Assembly (NCBI GenBank): GCA_020637165.1
Contig: JACJWN010000006.1
Span: forward strand, 310,001 to 374,000
Source: Mycolicibacterium sp.
GTDB lineage: Bacteria; Actinomycetota; Actinomycetes; Mycobacteriales; Mycobacteriaceae
Reading direction: 5' to 3'
Length of the DNA: 64,000 nt
Shown here in pieces: positions 57,216 through 64,000 of the stretch. The position numbers and the translations under genes are program-made. The notes beneath the pieces were generated by a model. That model was given only the letters and a program-made list of their open reading frames with translations, made no database searches and had not been told where the DNA came from. Numbering within the stretch: position 1 is the stretch's first letter; every line of letters starts with the position of its first letter.

Positions 57216-58961
57216 TCAGGTCAGGGGCACCGGCTCGAGGATCTCCGCCCGCGCCTCCGGCGCGGCCACCCGCAGCGCGTCGGCGGAGGCGTCGTCGAGC
57301 TGGCTCTGGGACAGCACCTCGGCCTCGACCCGCGCGATGTAGGTGGCCACCTCTCGGTCGACGTCCTCGGGTCCCCAGCCCAGGATCGGGGCTACCACCT
57401 CAGCGACCTCGCGGGCGCAGTCGACGCCGCGGTGCGGGTACTCGATCGAGACCCGCATCCGCCGGGCCAGGATGTCCTCAAGATGCAGTGCACCTTCGGC
57501 CGCTGCCGCGTAGGCGGCCTCCACCCGCAGGTATACCGGCGCCTCGGCGATCGGCTCGAGCAGGTCCGGGCGGCCACTGGCCAGGTCCAGCACCTCGCCG
57601 ATCAGCGAGCCGTACCGGTCCAGCAGGTGACGCACCCGGTAGGGGTGCAGGCCGTACTCCGCACCCACGTGGTCGGTCTGGTTGATAAGGGCGAAGTAGC
57701 CGTCGGCACCCAGCAGCGGCACCTTCTCGGTGATCGACGGCGCCACCCGGGACGGCACAAACTCCGCGGCCGCGTCCACGGCGTCGGCGCCCATCACCCG
57801 ATAGGTGGTGTACTTGCCGCCCGCGATGGCGACCAGGCCCGGGGTCGGCACCGCGACCGCGTGTTCGCGGGACAGTTTCGAGGTCTCCTCGCTCTCACCG
57901 GCCAGCAACGGCCGCAGTCCGGCGTAGACACCGTCGATGTCGTCATGGGTCAGCGGCGTGGCCAGCACGGTGTTGACGTGGTCAAGGATGTAGTCGATGT
58001 CGGCCTTGGTCGCCGCCGGGTGCGCCAGGTCGAGATTCCAGTCGGTGTCGGTGGTGCCGATGATCCAGTGCGTGCCCCACGGGATGATGAACAGCACCGA
58101 TTTCTCGGTGCGCAGGATGATCGCGACCTCGCTGACGATTCGGTCGCGCGGCACCACGACATGCACGCCCTTGGACGCCCGCACCCGGAACCGGCCGCGC
58201 TGGCGGGACAGCGCCTGGATCTCGTCGGTCCAGACACCGGTGGCGTTGATGACGACGTGGCCACGCACGTCGGTCAGTGCCCCGGTCTCGGAGTCGCGCA
58301 CCGTCACCCCGACCACCCGGTCACCCTCGGTCAGCAGCGAGACCACCTGTGTGGAGGTGCGCACCACCGCCCCGTAATGGGCCGCGGTGCGGGCCACCAT
58401 CATGGTGTGCCGGGCGTCGTCGACCACCGTGTCGTAATAGCGGATGCCTCCGACGAGTGCCCCCCGCTTGAGGCTCGGGGCCAGCCGCAGCGCGCCGGCC
58501 CTGGTCAGATGCCGCTGCGCCGGAACGGATTTCGCCCCGCCCAGCTGGTCGTAAAGGAAGATGCCCGCAGCGATGTAAGGCCGCTCCCACACCCGGTGGG
58601 TCAACGGGAACAGAAACGGCAACGGCTTGACCAGGTGCGGCGCCAGGGTGGTCAGCGACAACTCGCGCTCGTGCAGCGCCTCGCGCACCAGGCCGAACTC
58701 CAACTGCTCCAGGTAGCGCAGGCCGCCGTGGAACATCTTGGAGCTGCGACTCGAGGTGCCCGAAGCGAAATCGCGGGCCTCCACCTGCGCCACCTTCAGC
58801 CCGCGGGTGGCGGCGTCGAGTGCGGCCCCGGACCCCACCACGCCGCCGCCGATCACCACGACGTCGAACTGTTCGCTGCCCAGCCGCTCCCAGGCTTCGG
58901 CGCGCTGGGCCGGGCCGAGGAAGGTCTGGCAGCCGCCCGGACGCAGGATCGGGTCGCTCAA
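57216..58961 (-). CDS. glpD: Aerobic glycerol-3-phosphate dehydrogenase
   Basis: A 581-residue FAD-linked membrane-associated dehydrogenase oxidising sn-glycerol-3-phosphate to dihydroxyacetone phosphate, feeding electrons to quinone. FAD motif VVVIGGGVVGSGAALDAA is near residue 36 and the conserved GTSSRSSKMFHGGLRYLE follows. The start is a TTG at 58961: gagga lies six bases upstream, the N-terminus SDPIL resembles M. tuberculosis GlpD2 (SNPIQ), and the GTG at 58967 touches that ribosome binding site. GlpD2 in mycobacterial naming. Confidence 0.93.
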   Translation of the reverse strand: MSDPILRPGGCQTFLGPAQRAEAWERLGSEQFDVVVIGGGVVGSGAALDAATRGLKVAQVEARDFASGTSSRSSKMFHGGLRYLEQLEFGLVREALHERELSLTTLAPHLVKPLPFLFPLTHRVWERPYIAAGIFLYDQLGGAKSVPAQRHLTRAGALRLAPSLKRGALVGGIRYYDTVVDDARHTMMVARTAAHYGAVVRTSTQVVSLLTEGDRVVGVTVRDSETGALTDVRGHVVINATGVWTDEIQALSRQRGRFRVRASKGVHVVVPRDRIVSEVAIILRTEKSVLFIIPWGTHWIIGTTDTDWNLDLAHPAATKADIDYILDHVNTVLATPLTHDDIDGVYAGLRPLLAGESEETSKLSREHAVAVPTPGLVAIAGGKYTTYRVMGADAVDAAAEFVPSRVAPSITEKVPLLGADGYFALINQTDHVGAEYGLHPYRVRHLLDRYGSLIGEVLDLASGRPDLLEPIAEAPVYLRVEAAYAAAAEGALHLEDILARRMRVSIEYPHRGVDCAREVAEVVAPILGWGPEDVDREVATYIARVEAEVLSQSQLDDASADALRVAAPEARAEILEPVPLT

Positions 58962-59010
58962 GGCCACTCCTCAAAGTTGCTGAACTCGCTGGCGGGTACC
59001 GCAGGCCAGG

Positions 59011-60426
59011 TTAGTCGAGATCGTCGTGCGCCATCAGGCGACGGGCCGCTTCGATCACCGATCCCGACAATGACGGGTACACCGACAACGTCTGGGCGAG
59101 GTCGGTCACCGAAATGCGGTTCTGCACCGCCAGCGCGATCGGAAGAATCAATTCGGAAGCGATCGGGGCCACCACGACGCCGCCGATCACCACCCCGGTG
59201 GCCGGCCGGCAGAAGATCTTGACGAAGCCGCGGCGCAGCAGCGACATCTTGGCCCGGGCGTTGGTGGTCAGCGGCAAGATCAGCGTCCGGGCCGGCACCG
59301 CGCCGCTGTCGATGGAGGTCTGCGGAACACCGACCGCCGCGATCTCGGGTCGGGTGAAGGTGGCCGAGGCCACCGTGCGCAGCCGGATCGGCGCCACCCC
59401 CTCGCCCAGTGCGTGGTACATCGCGATCCGGCCCTGCATGGCCGCGACCGAGGCCAGCGGCATCAGTCCGGTGCAATCCCCCGCGGCGTAGATGCCCGCC
59501 GCGGAGGTCCGCGATACCCGGTCGACCGGGATGTAGCCGCCGCGGCCCAGTTCGACGCCGACCCGTTCCAGACCGAGCCCCGCCGTGTTGGGTACCGAAC
59601 CGACGGTCATCAGGGCGTGGCTGCCCTCCACGGTGCGGCCGTCGGCCATGGTCACCCGGACACCTTCGGCGGTGCGCAGCACCGAATCGGCGCGGGCGTT
59701 CTTGATCAGGGTCACGCCACGCTCGGCGAACACCTCTTCGAGGACGGCGGCGGCGTCGCCGTCCTCGTGCGGCAGGATCTGGTCCCGGCTGGCCACCACC
59801 GTCACGGTGACCCCCAACTCGGTGTAGGCGTTGCAGAACTCCGCGCCGGTCACCCCGGAACCGACGATCACCAGGTGCTCGGGAAGCTCGGTGAGGTCGT
59901 AGAGCTGGCGCCAGTTGAGAATCCACTCGCCGTCGGGTTCGGCGCCGGGCAATACCCGGGGGCTGGCCCCGGTGGCGATAAGCACCACATCGGCCTCCAG
60001 CAGCATGCTCTGGCCGTCCGGCGTGCTCACCCGAACCCGGTGGTGCGCCATGCCCGGAATGTCGTCGGTCAACTCGGCCCGCCCGGCCATCACCCGGACG
60101 CCCTCCCGCAGCAACTGGCCTCCGATATCGGCCGATTGCGAGCGGGCCAGCGTCTTGACGCGGTTGTTGATCTGCGACAGCGAGATCTTCGCGTCCTCGA
60201 TACCGATGTCGAAGCCCAGGCCGGAGGCCCGCCGCAACTCGGTGCGCACCCCGGTCGAGGCGATGAGGGTTTTCGACGGCACGCAGTCATAGAGCACGCA
60301 GGCCCCGCCGATCCCGTCGCTGTCCACCACGGTGACCTCGGCGACCTCCGGACCCCGGGCCGCGGCCACCAGCGCCGCCTCGTAGCCCGCCGGGCCGCCG
60401 CCGATGATGACGATCCGTGTAGTCAC
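59011..60426 (-). CDS. lpdA: NAD(P)H quinone reductase / dihydrolipoamide dehydrogenase-like LpdA
   Basis: A 471-residue flavoprotein disulphide reductase-family enzyme. N-terminal VIIGGGPAGYEAALVAAAR, ATGASPRVLPG, VIVGSGVTGAEF (NAD binding) and YAAGDCTGLMPLASVAAMQGRIA are intact. As recalled, M. tuberculosis LpdA lacks one cysteine of the redox pair, but here GACVLYDCVPSK has C43 and C48 in the regular C-x4-C spacing. The C-terminal His-Glu of true lipoamide dehydrogenases is absent (the protein ends ...LMAHDDLD). GTG start at 60426 with a -10 box six bases upstream. Confidence 0.93.
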   Translation of the reverse strand: MTTRIVIIGGGPAGYEAALVAAARGPEVAEVTVVDSDGIGGACVLYDCVPSKTLIASTGVRTELRRASGLGFDIGIEDAKISLSQINNRVKTLARSQSADIGGQLLREGVRVMAGRAELTDDIPGMAHHRVRVSTPDGQSMLLEADVVLIATGASPRVLPGAEPDGEWILNWRQLYDLTELPEHLVIVGSGVTGAEFCNAYTELGVTVTVVASRDQILPHEDGDAAAVLEEVFAERGVTLIKNARADSVLRTAEGVRVTMADGRTVEGSHALMTVGSVPNTAGLGLERVGVELGRGGYIPVDRVSRTSAAGIYAAGDCTGLMPLASVAAMQGRIAMYHALGEGVAPIRLRTVASATFTRPEIAAVGVPQTSIDSGAVPARTLILPLTTNARAKMSLLRRGFVKIFCRPATGVVIGGVVVAPIASELILPIALAVQNRISVTDLAQTLSVYPSLSGSVIEAARRLMAHDDLD

Positions 60427-60432
60427 GCGACC

Positions 60433-60449
60433 AAGTTAACCTCTACGCT
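60433..60449. promoter_or_regulatory. Back-to-back -10 boxes of lpdA and the GGCT-like gene
   Basis: In the 29-base spacer between two divergent GTG starts, TAACTT on the minus strand (60433-60438) ends six bases before the lpdA GTG, and TACGCT on the plus strand (60444-60449) ends six bases before the GTG at 60456. No ribosome binding site is present for either gene. Both messages would be leaderless, with their -35 regions inside the opposite gene. Confidence 0.5.
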
Positions 60450-60455
60450 TCTCCG

Positions 60456-60935
60456 GTGCCTCTCTACGCCGCGTACGGATCCAATATGGATCCCGAACAG
60501 ATGCTGCAGCGGGCACCGCATTCCCCGATGGCGGGCACCGGGTGGCTATACGGCTGGCGGCTGACCTTCGCCGGGGAGGACATCGGCTGGGAGGGAGCGC
60601 TGGCCACCCTGGTCGAGGACCCCGAGCAGCGGGTGTTCGTGGTGCTCTACGACGTCACCGCGGCCGACGAGCAGAACATGGACCGCTGGGAGGGCTCGGA
60701 GCTGGGTCTGCACAAGAAGATCCGGTGCCGGATCGACCGCGAGTCCTCCGACACCACGACCGATCCCACGCTGGCCTGGCTGTACGTGGTCGACGCCTGG
60801 GAGGGCGGGCTGCCGTCGGCCCGCTACCTCGGGGTGATGGCGGATGCCGCCGAGGTGGCCGGGGCCCCGGCGGACTATGTGCACCACATCCGCACCCGGC
60901 CGGCCCGCAATATCGGGCCTGGGCCCGCCGAGTAG
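60456..60935 (+). CDS. Gamma-glutamylcyclotransferase-like protein (Rv3304 type)
   Basis: A 159-residue GGCT-like protein. The YGSNM motif is at residues 7-11 and the catalytic-type glutamate lies in DRWEGSELG (E79). The family either makes 5-oxoproline from gamma-glutamyl compounds or has related functions. Rv3304 position, divergent from lpdA. GTG start with a -10 box six bases upstream. Confidence 0.85.
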   Translation: MPLYAAYGSNMDPEQMLQRAPHSPMAGTGWLYGWRLTFAGEDIGWEGALATLVEDPEQRVFVVLYDVTAADEQNMDRWEGSELGLHKKIRCRIDRESSDTTTDPTLAWLYVVDAWEGGLPSARYLGVMADAAEVAGAPADYVHHIRTRPARNIGPGPAE

Positions 60936-60948
60936 TTCTTTGTTCTTT

Positions 60949-61009
60949 GGCGCGAGCGTGCGTGTCGGCACACCGACACGCCGCACAGTTGTGAGCTCAA
61001 CGCACGCTC
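60949..61009. repeat. Palindromic element, copy 1 (also terminator of two convergent genes)
   Basis: 60960-60968 and 60973-60981 form a perfect nine-base stem with a four-base loop (cGCGTGTCGG-CACA-CCGACACGC). An outer ten-base inverted repeat pairs 60955-60964 with 61000-61009, so two alternative structures compete. The plus-strand stretch 60949-60984 matches copy 2 (61981-62018, minus strand) at about 31 of 36 bases. It lies between the stop of the GGCT-like gene and the stop of the DUF559 gene, so it can terminate both. Confidence 0.7.
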
Positions 61010-61895
61010 AGGCCGCGCGGGCGCGACCGAGGTGCCCGCCGATGCGCTCCACGAGCGCCGCGGGCCGACGCCGGACGTCCTCAGCGAGGATCGGGATGAC
61101 CACCCAGCCGAGGTCCTGCAACGCCGCCAACCGCTCGCGGTCGCGCCGCAGGGCCTCCCTGCCGCCGTGCCAGTCGGCTCCGTCGTACTCGGCGGCCACC
61201 TTCAGATCAGGCCAGGCGAAGTCCAGGCGGCGCAGCCGGCCCATCGAGTCGACGATCTCGAACTGCAGGGCCGGACTGGGCAGCCCGCCGTCGAGCATCA
61301 CCAAGCGGGTCTCACTCTCCATCGCCGACTCCGCCCGAGGGTCCGCCAACACCAACAGCTCCCGAACCTGCACGATCCCGCGCCGTCCGGCCTGCGCGAC
61401 GGCGGCCCGAGCCAGTTCGGCCCGGTCGCATCGGCGTGAGCGCAGTGCCGCGTCGAGGGTCGCCAGCGCTCGGGGACGACGGAGTTCCCGCGCCACTTCG
61501 ATCGCCGTCCACGCCGGCTCCACAGCCGGCCGGCCACCGACCGCGGTCAGCGGCGCGCCGTCCCGCCGGTGCACGACGAGTCCGTCGCAGGGGCGCAACT
61601 GGTGCCGAACAGGGTTGAGCACATGCAGATCGGCGCCCTCCTCGGTGTCGAAGCCATAGGCGCGGGCCGCTGTTCCCAGGCAGATCGGGACCATCTCGCC
61701 GACCGTCAGGTCTAGGCCTTTCAGCCGACGCTCGTCATCGGCGGTTCCCCAGCTCAGGACACCCCGCCAGACGGGCTCCACTGCAGTCGATTCCAGCAAC
61801 CGCTGGAGATGACGGCGGCTGACGACGGAGAGCACCTGACCCGTCGTCGCAACCCCGCCCTGACGCTGGAAAATCTCGGCAAGTTCGGCATTCAC
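61008..61895 (-). CDS. DUF559 domain protein with AbiEi-like N-terminus
   Basis: A 295-residue protein. Residues 1-60 look like the winged helix found in AbiEi-type antitoxin proteins (GGVATTGQVLSVVSRRHLQRL), and the C-terminal 110 residues are a DUF559/Vsr-like endonuclease fold (LDFAWPDLKVAAEYDGADWHGG, with aspartate/glutamate residues typical of restriction enzymes, then RDRERLAALQDLGW). Such proteins are very common in mycobacteria and their function is unknown; DNA repair or toxin-antitoxin roles are guesses. GTG start at 61895. It is flanked by two inverted copies of a palindromic element. Confidence 0.82.
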   Translation of the reverse strand: MNAELAEIFQRQGGVATTGQVLSVVSRRHLQRLLESTAVEPVWRGVLSWGTADDERRLKGLDLTVGEMVPICLGTAARAYGFDTEEGADLHVLNPVRHQLRPCDGLVVHRRDGAPLTAVGGRPAVEPAWTAIEVARELRRPRALATLDAALRSRRCDRAELARAAVAQAGRRGIVQVRELLVLADPRAESAMESETRLVMLDGGLPSPALQFEIVDSMGRLRRLDFAWPDLKVAAEYDGADWHGGREALRRDRERLAALQDLGWVVIPILAEDVRRRPAALVERIGGHLGRARAA

Positions 61896-61980
61896 ACGGT
61901 GATGCTGACCCGGGCTTGGCCAGCGCGACAGTCACCTACCGCAGGGCTGTGGATGACGGCCGTGCGCGAACTGCACGCTG

Positions 61981-62018
61981 TCGCGGCGTGTCGAGTTACC
62001 GACACGCACGGTCGCGCC
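61981..62018. repeat. Palindromic element, copy 2 (between galE and the DUF559 gene)
   Basis: 61986-61993 and 62000-62007 form a perfect eight-base stem (GCGTGTCG/CGACACGC) with a six-base loop. The minus-strand reading of 61981-62018 agrees with the plus-strand copy at 60949-60984 at about 31 of 36 bases. It follows the galE stop by 14 bases and can serve as its terminator. The remaining spacer 61896-61980 holds no gene. Confidence 0.65.
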
Positions 62019-62031
62019 AGGAACGGGGCTC

Positions 62032-62988
62032 TTACTGGGACCGGGTGAACTCCCAGGCATCGGAGACGATCTCGTCGATACCGGTTCGACTGGGCCGCCA
62101 GCCGAGCTCAGCCATCGCCCGATCGCTGGAAGCGATCAGCACCGCAGGGTCACCGGCCCGGCGCTCGACGTCGCGCGCCGGAATCGGATGCCCGGTGACC
62201 CGTCGGCAGGAGTCGATCACTTCCCGCACGCTGAATCCGGTTCCGTTGCCCAGGTTGTAGATCCGGTGCACGCCGGGCCGGGCATGCTGCAGGGCCAGCA
62301 GGTGCGCGTCGGCCAGATCGCGGATGTGGATGTAATCCCGGATGCAGGTGCCGTCGGGCGTGGGCCAGTCGTCGCCGTAGACGAGGATCTCGGCGCGCCG
62401 GCCCGCCGCGACCTGCAGAACCAGCGGGATCAGGTGGGTCTCGACGGCGTGCCGCTCACCCAGACCGGCATAAGCCCCCGCGACGTTGAAGTAGCGCAGG
62501 CTCGTCGCGGACAGGCCGTATGCGTTCGCATAGGAGGTGATCGCATGGTCGATCGCGAGTTTCGTCGCGCCGTAGGGGTTGGTCGGCATGGTGGGCGCGT
62601 CCTCGGTGATGGGCACCGACTCCGGCTCGCCGTAGGTGGCCGCCGTCGAGGAGAACACCAGCCGCGGGGTGCCGGCTCCGCGCATCACCTCCAGCAGGTC
62701 CAGCGTCTTGACCACGTTGCCGTGCCAGTATTTTTCCGGCTTCTCGACCGACTCCCCCACCAGCGACATGGCCGCGAAGTGCAGCACACCGCCGAAGGAA
62801 CCGCCCGGCAACAGTCTGCGCGCGACCTCGACCATGTCGCCGTCGACGAACTCCACCCCGGCCGGGATCCCGTCGGCCGAACCGGTGGACAGGTCGTCGA
62901 CGACCACCACCTGATGCCCCTTTTCGGAAAGCACCTTGGCGCACACGCTGCCCACATATCCGGCTCCGCCGGTCACCAGGAGTTTCAT
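62032..62988 (-). CDS. galE: UDP-glucose 4-epimerase
   Basis: A 318-residue extended SDR epimerase interconverting UDP-glucose and UDP-galactose, a donor for the galactan of the cell wall. The NAD motif GGAGYVGSV is at residues 7-15, DGDMV and HFAAMS follow, and the catalytic YxxxK is in [11 protein letters not shown]. The ATG at 62988 overlaps the stop of the amidohydrolase gene, and the gene stops at 62032. Confidence 0.93.
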   Translation of the reverse strand: MKLLVTGGAGYVGSVCAKVLSEKGHQVVVVDDLSTGSADGIPAGVEFVDGDMVEVARRLLPGGSFGGVLHFAAMSLVGESVEKPEKYWHGNVVKTLDLLEVMRGAGTPRLVFSSTAATYGEPESVPITEDAPTMPTNPYGATKLAIDHAITSYANAYGLSATSLRYFNVAGAYAGLGERHAVETHLIPLVLQVAAGRRAEILVYGDDWPTPDGTCIRDYIHIRDLADAHLLALQHARPGVHRIYNLGNGTGFSVREVIDSCRRVTGHPIPARDVERRAGDPAVLIASSDRAMAELGWRPSRTGIDEIVSDAWEFTRSQ

Positions 62989-64000
62989 TCGAAGGCCACC
63001 GACTGCTCGATGATGTTGACCAGCACCCGGACCCCGATCGCCAACGCCCGTTCGTCCAGATCGAAGTTGGGTTGGTGCAGGTCGAGTTGTTCGCCGCGGC
63101 CGTCCCACACGCCGAGCCGGGCCATCGCCCCGGGTACCTGCTCGAGGTACCAGGAGAAGTCCTCCCCGCCGCCGGACTGACGCGTGTCGGCCAGCGCCTC
63201 CGGTCCGACCGCCTCGATGGCGTGGGTCATGATCTGCGTGCTGCGTTCTTCATTGACCACCGGCGGGACACCGCGGCGGTATTGCAGCGAGTGCTCGATG
63301 CGCAGCGGGGCGAGTAGGCCTGAAATCGTCTCCTGCACAAGGGTTTCCATTTCCAGCCAGGCCTCCCGGCTGGCGGTCCGCACGGTCCCCGCCAGGGTTC
63401 CGATCTGCGGGATGGCGTTGGCCGCCACCCCGGCGTTGGCCGCTCCCCACACCATCACGGTGCCGTGCCGCGGGTCGATGCGCCGGGACAGCACCCCGGG
63501 AAGTCCGGTGATGACTGTTCCCATCCCGTAGACCAGGTCCGAGGTCAGGTGCGGACGGGAGGTGTGCCCGCCGGGCGAGTGCAGGGTGATCTCGACCGAA
63601 TCGGCAGCCGAGGTGATCGGACCGGGTGTGATGGCGACCCGGCCGACGGCCAGCCGGGGGTCGCAGTGCAGCGCGAAGATCCGCGACACCCCGGCCAGTG
63701 CGCCGGCCGCGATCGCGTCGAGGGCGCCGCCGGGCATCAACTCCTCGGCGGGCTGGAAGATCAGCCGGACGCCCAGGGGAAGTTCCGGTGCCGACGCCAG
63801 GGCGGTCGCCGCACCCAACACCATCGCGGTGTGGGCGTCGTGGCCGCAGGCGTGCGCCACCCCGGGGACGGTGGACGCGTAGGGGGCACCGGTCCGCTCG
63901 GTCATGGGCAGCGCGTCCATATCGGCGCGCAACGCGATCCTGGGCGCGTAGTCGGGCCCGAAGTCACACGTCAGACCGGTTCCCTGGGGCAACACCTTGG
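62985..64000 (-). CDS. M20-family amidohydrolase (AmiA1/AmiB1-like), truncated by the window edge
   Basis: A metal-dependent aminoacylase/carboxypeptidase-like protein of which the C-terminal 336 or so residues are visible; the N-terminus lies beyond 64000. Metal ligands appear in ACGHDAHT, in PAEELMPGG and in GGEDFSWYL; the dimerisation domain starts around [13 protein letters not shown]. Similar proteins form an amiA1-amiB1 pair at Rv3305c-Rv3306c. Its stop overlaps the galE start (ATGA). Confidence 0.92.
   Translation of the reverse strand, partial: KVLPQGTGLTCDFGPDYAPRIALRADMDALPMTERTGAPYASTVPGVAHACGHDAHTAMVLGAATALASAPELPLGVRLIFQPAEELMPGGALDAIAAGALAGVSRIFALHCDPRLAVGRVAITPGPITSAADSVEITLHSPGGHTSRPHLTSDLVYGMGTVITGLPGVLSRRIDPRHGTVMVWGAANAGVAANAIPQIGTLAGTVRTASREAWLEMETLVQETISGLLAPLRIEHSLQYRRGVPPVVNEERSTQIMTHAIEAVGPEALADTRQSGGGEDFSWYLEQVPGAMARLGVWDGRGEQLDLHQPNFDLDERALAIGVRVLVNIIEQSVAFE

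Noticed and set aside
55965-59222. A 1085-codon plus-strand open frame opposite glpD, the RluA-type gene and the hydrolase
   Set aside because: It is an antisense shadow of three well-supported genes; its composition (Arg, Gly, His, Pro rich) is typical of frame shadows in 70 percent GC DNA and no domain is visible.

Overview
The window is one contiguous piece of a high-GC actinobacterial chromosome, and its gene content and order point to a Mycobacterium or Mycolicibacterium species. It carries MtrA/MtrB/LpqB, WhiB2, SigF with its anti-sigma factor RsbW, the mycobacterial acyl-CoA carboxylase subunits AccA3/AccD5/AccE5, FbiA/FbiB for coenzyme F420, WbbL/RmlD for the mycolyl-arabinogalactan linker, AlkB with two rubredoxins, and LpdA/GlpD. 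The order broadly follows the M. tuberculosis interval Rv3242c to about Rv3305c (recalled, not computed). Several insertions and replacements suggest an environmental species; I do not name one. I saw no rRNA, tRNA, CRISPR array, insertion sequence or prophage.

Layout. 1-17.9 kb, almost all on the minus strand: ComF-like phosphoribosyltransferase, a serine hydrolase lipoprotein, lpqB-mtrB-mtrA-tmk, sahH, the alkane hydroxylase operon alkB-rubA-rubB-TetR, an amino acid permease, a cation diffusion facilitator, then mannose metabolism (manA, a SIS-like gene, phosphomannomutase). 17.9-27.6 kb: a degenerate zincin, whiB2, fbiA-fbiB-NUDIX (plus), converging on manB-wbbL-rmlD (minus), then an LCP protein and a TIGR03089 protein. 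27.6-38 kb: birA, fadE25, purE/purK, GtrA and PH-domain membrane proteins, a PLP-dependent decarboxylase and accD5-accE5-maf-sseA-sufE. 38.05-39.12 kb: a lower-GC stretch with one orphan ORF. 39.1-43.3 kb: accA3, then the SigF locus with three SigF-type promoters. 43.3-49.3 kb: a lipoprotein and a metabolic cassette made of glycosyltransferase and epoxide hydrolase, divergent from ferredoxin, ferredoxin reductase and P450. 49.3-64 kb: lhr, nei, an alpha/beta hydrolase, an RluA-type synthase, glpD, lpdA, a GGCT-like gene, a DUF559 gene flanked by two copies of a palindromic element, galE and a truncated M20 amidohydrolase.

Functionally the window is dominated by cell-envelope construction: GDP-mannose supply, rhamnosyl linker, LCP ligation, carboxylated acyl-CoA supply with birA for biotinylation, and MtrAB-LpqB and WhiB2 for division control. 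It also carries redox cofactor functions (F420, LpdA, ferredoxin/P450) and stress control (SigF). Genes are tightly packed with many ATGA/GTGA start-stop overlaps, and many transcripts look leaderless (a TANNNT -10 element 6-8 nt before ATG/GTG). Start codons were chosen from Shine-Dalgarno spacing, overlaps, leaderless -10 boxes and remembered homologues, so several remain tentative.
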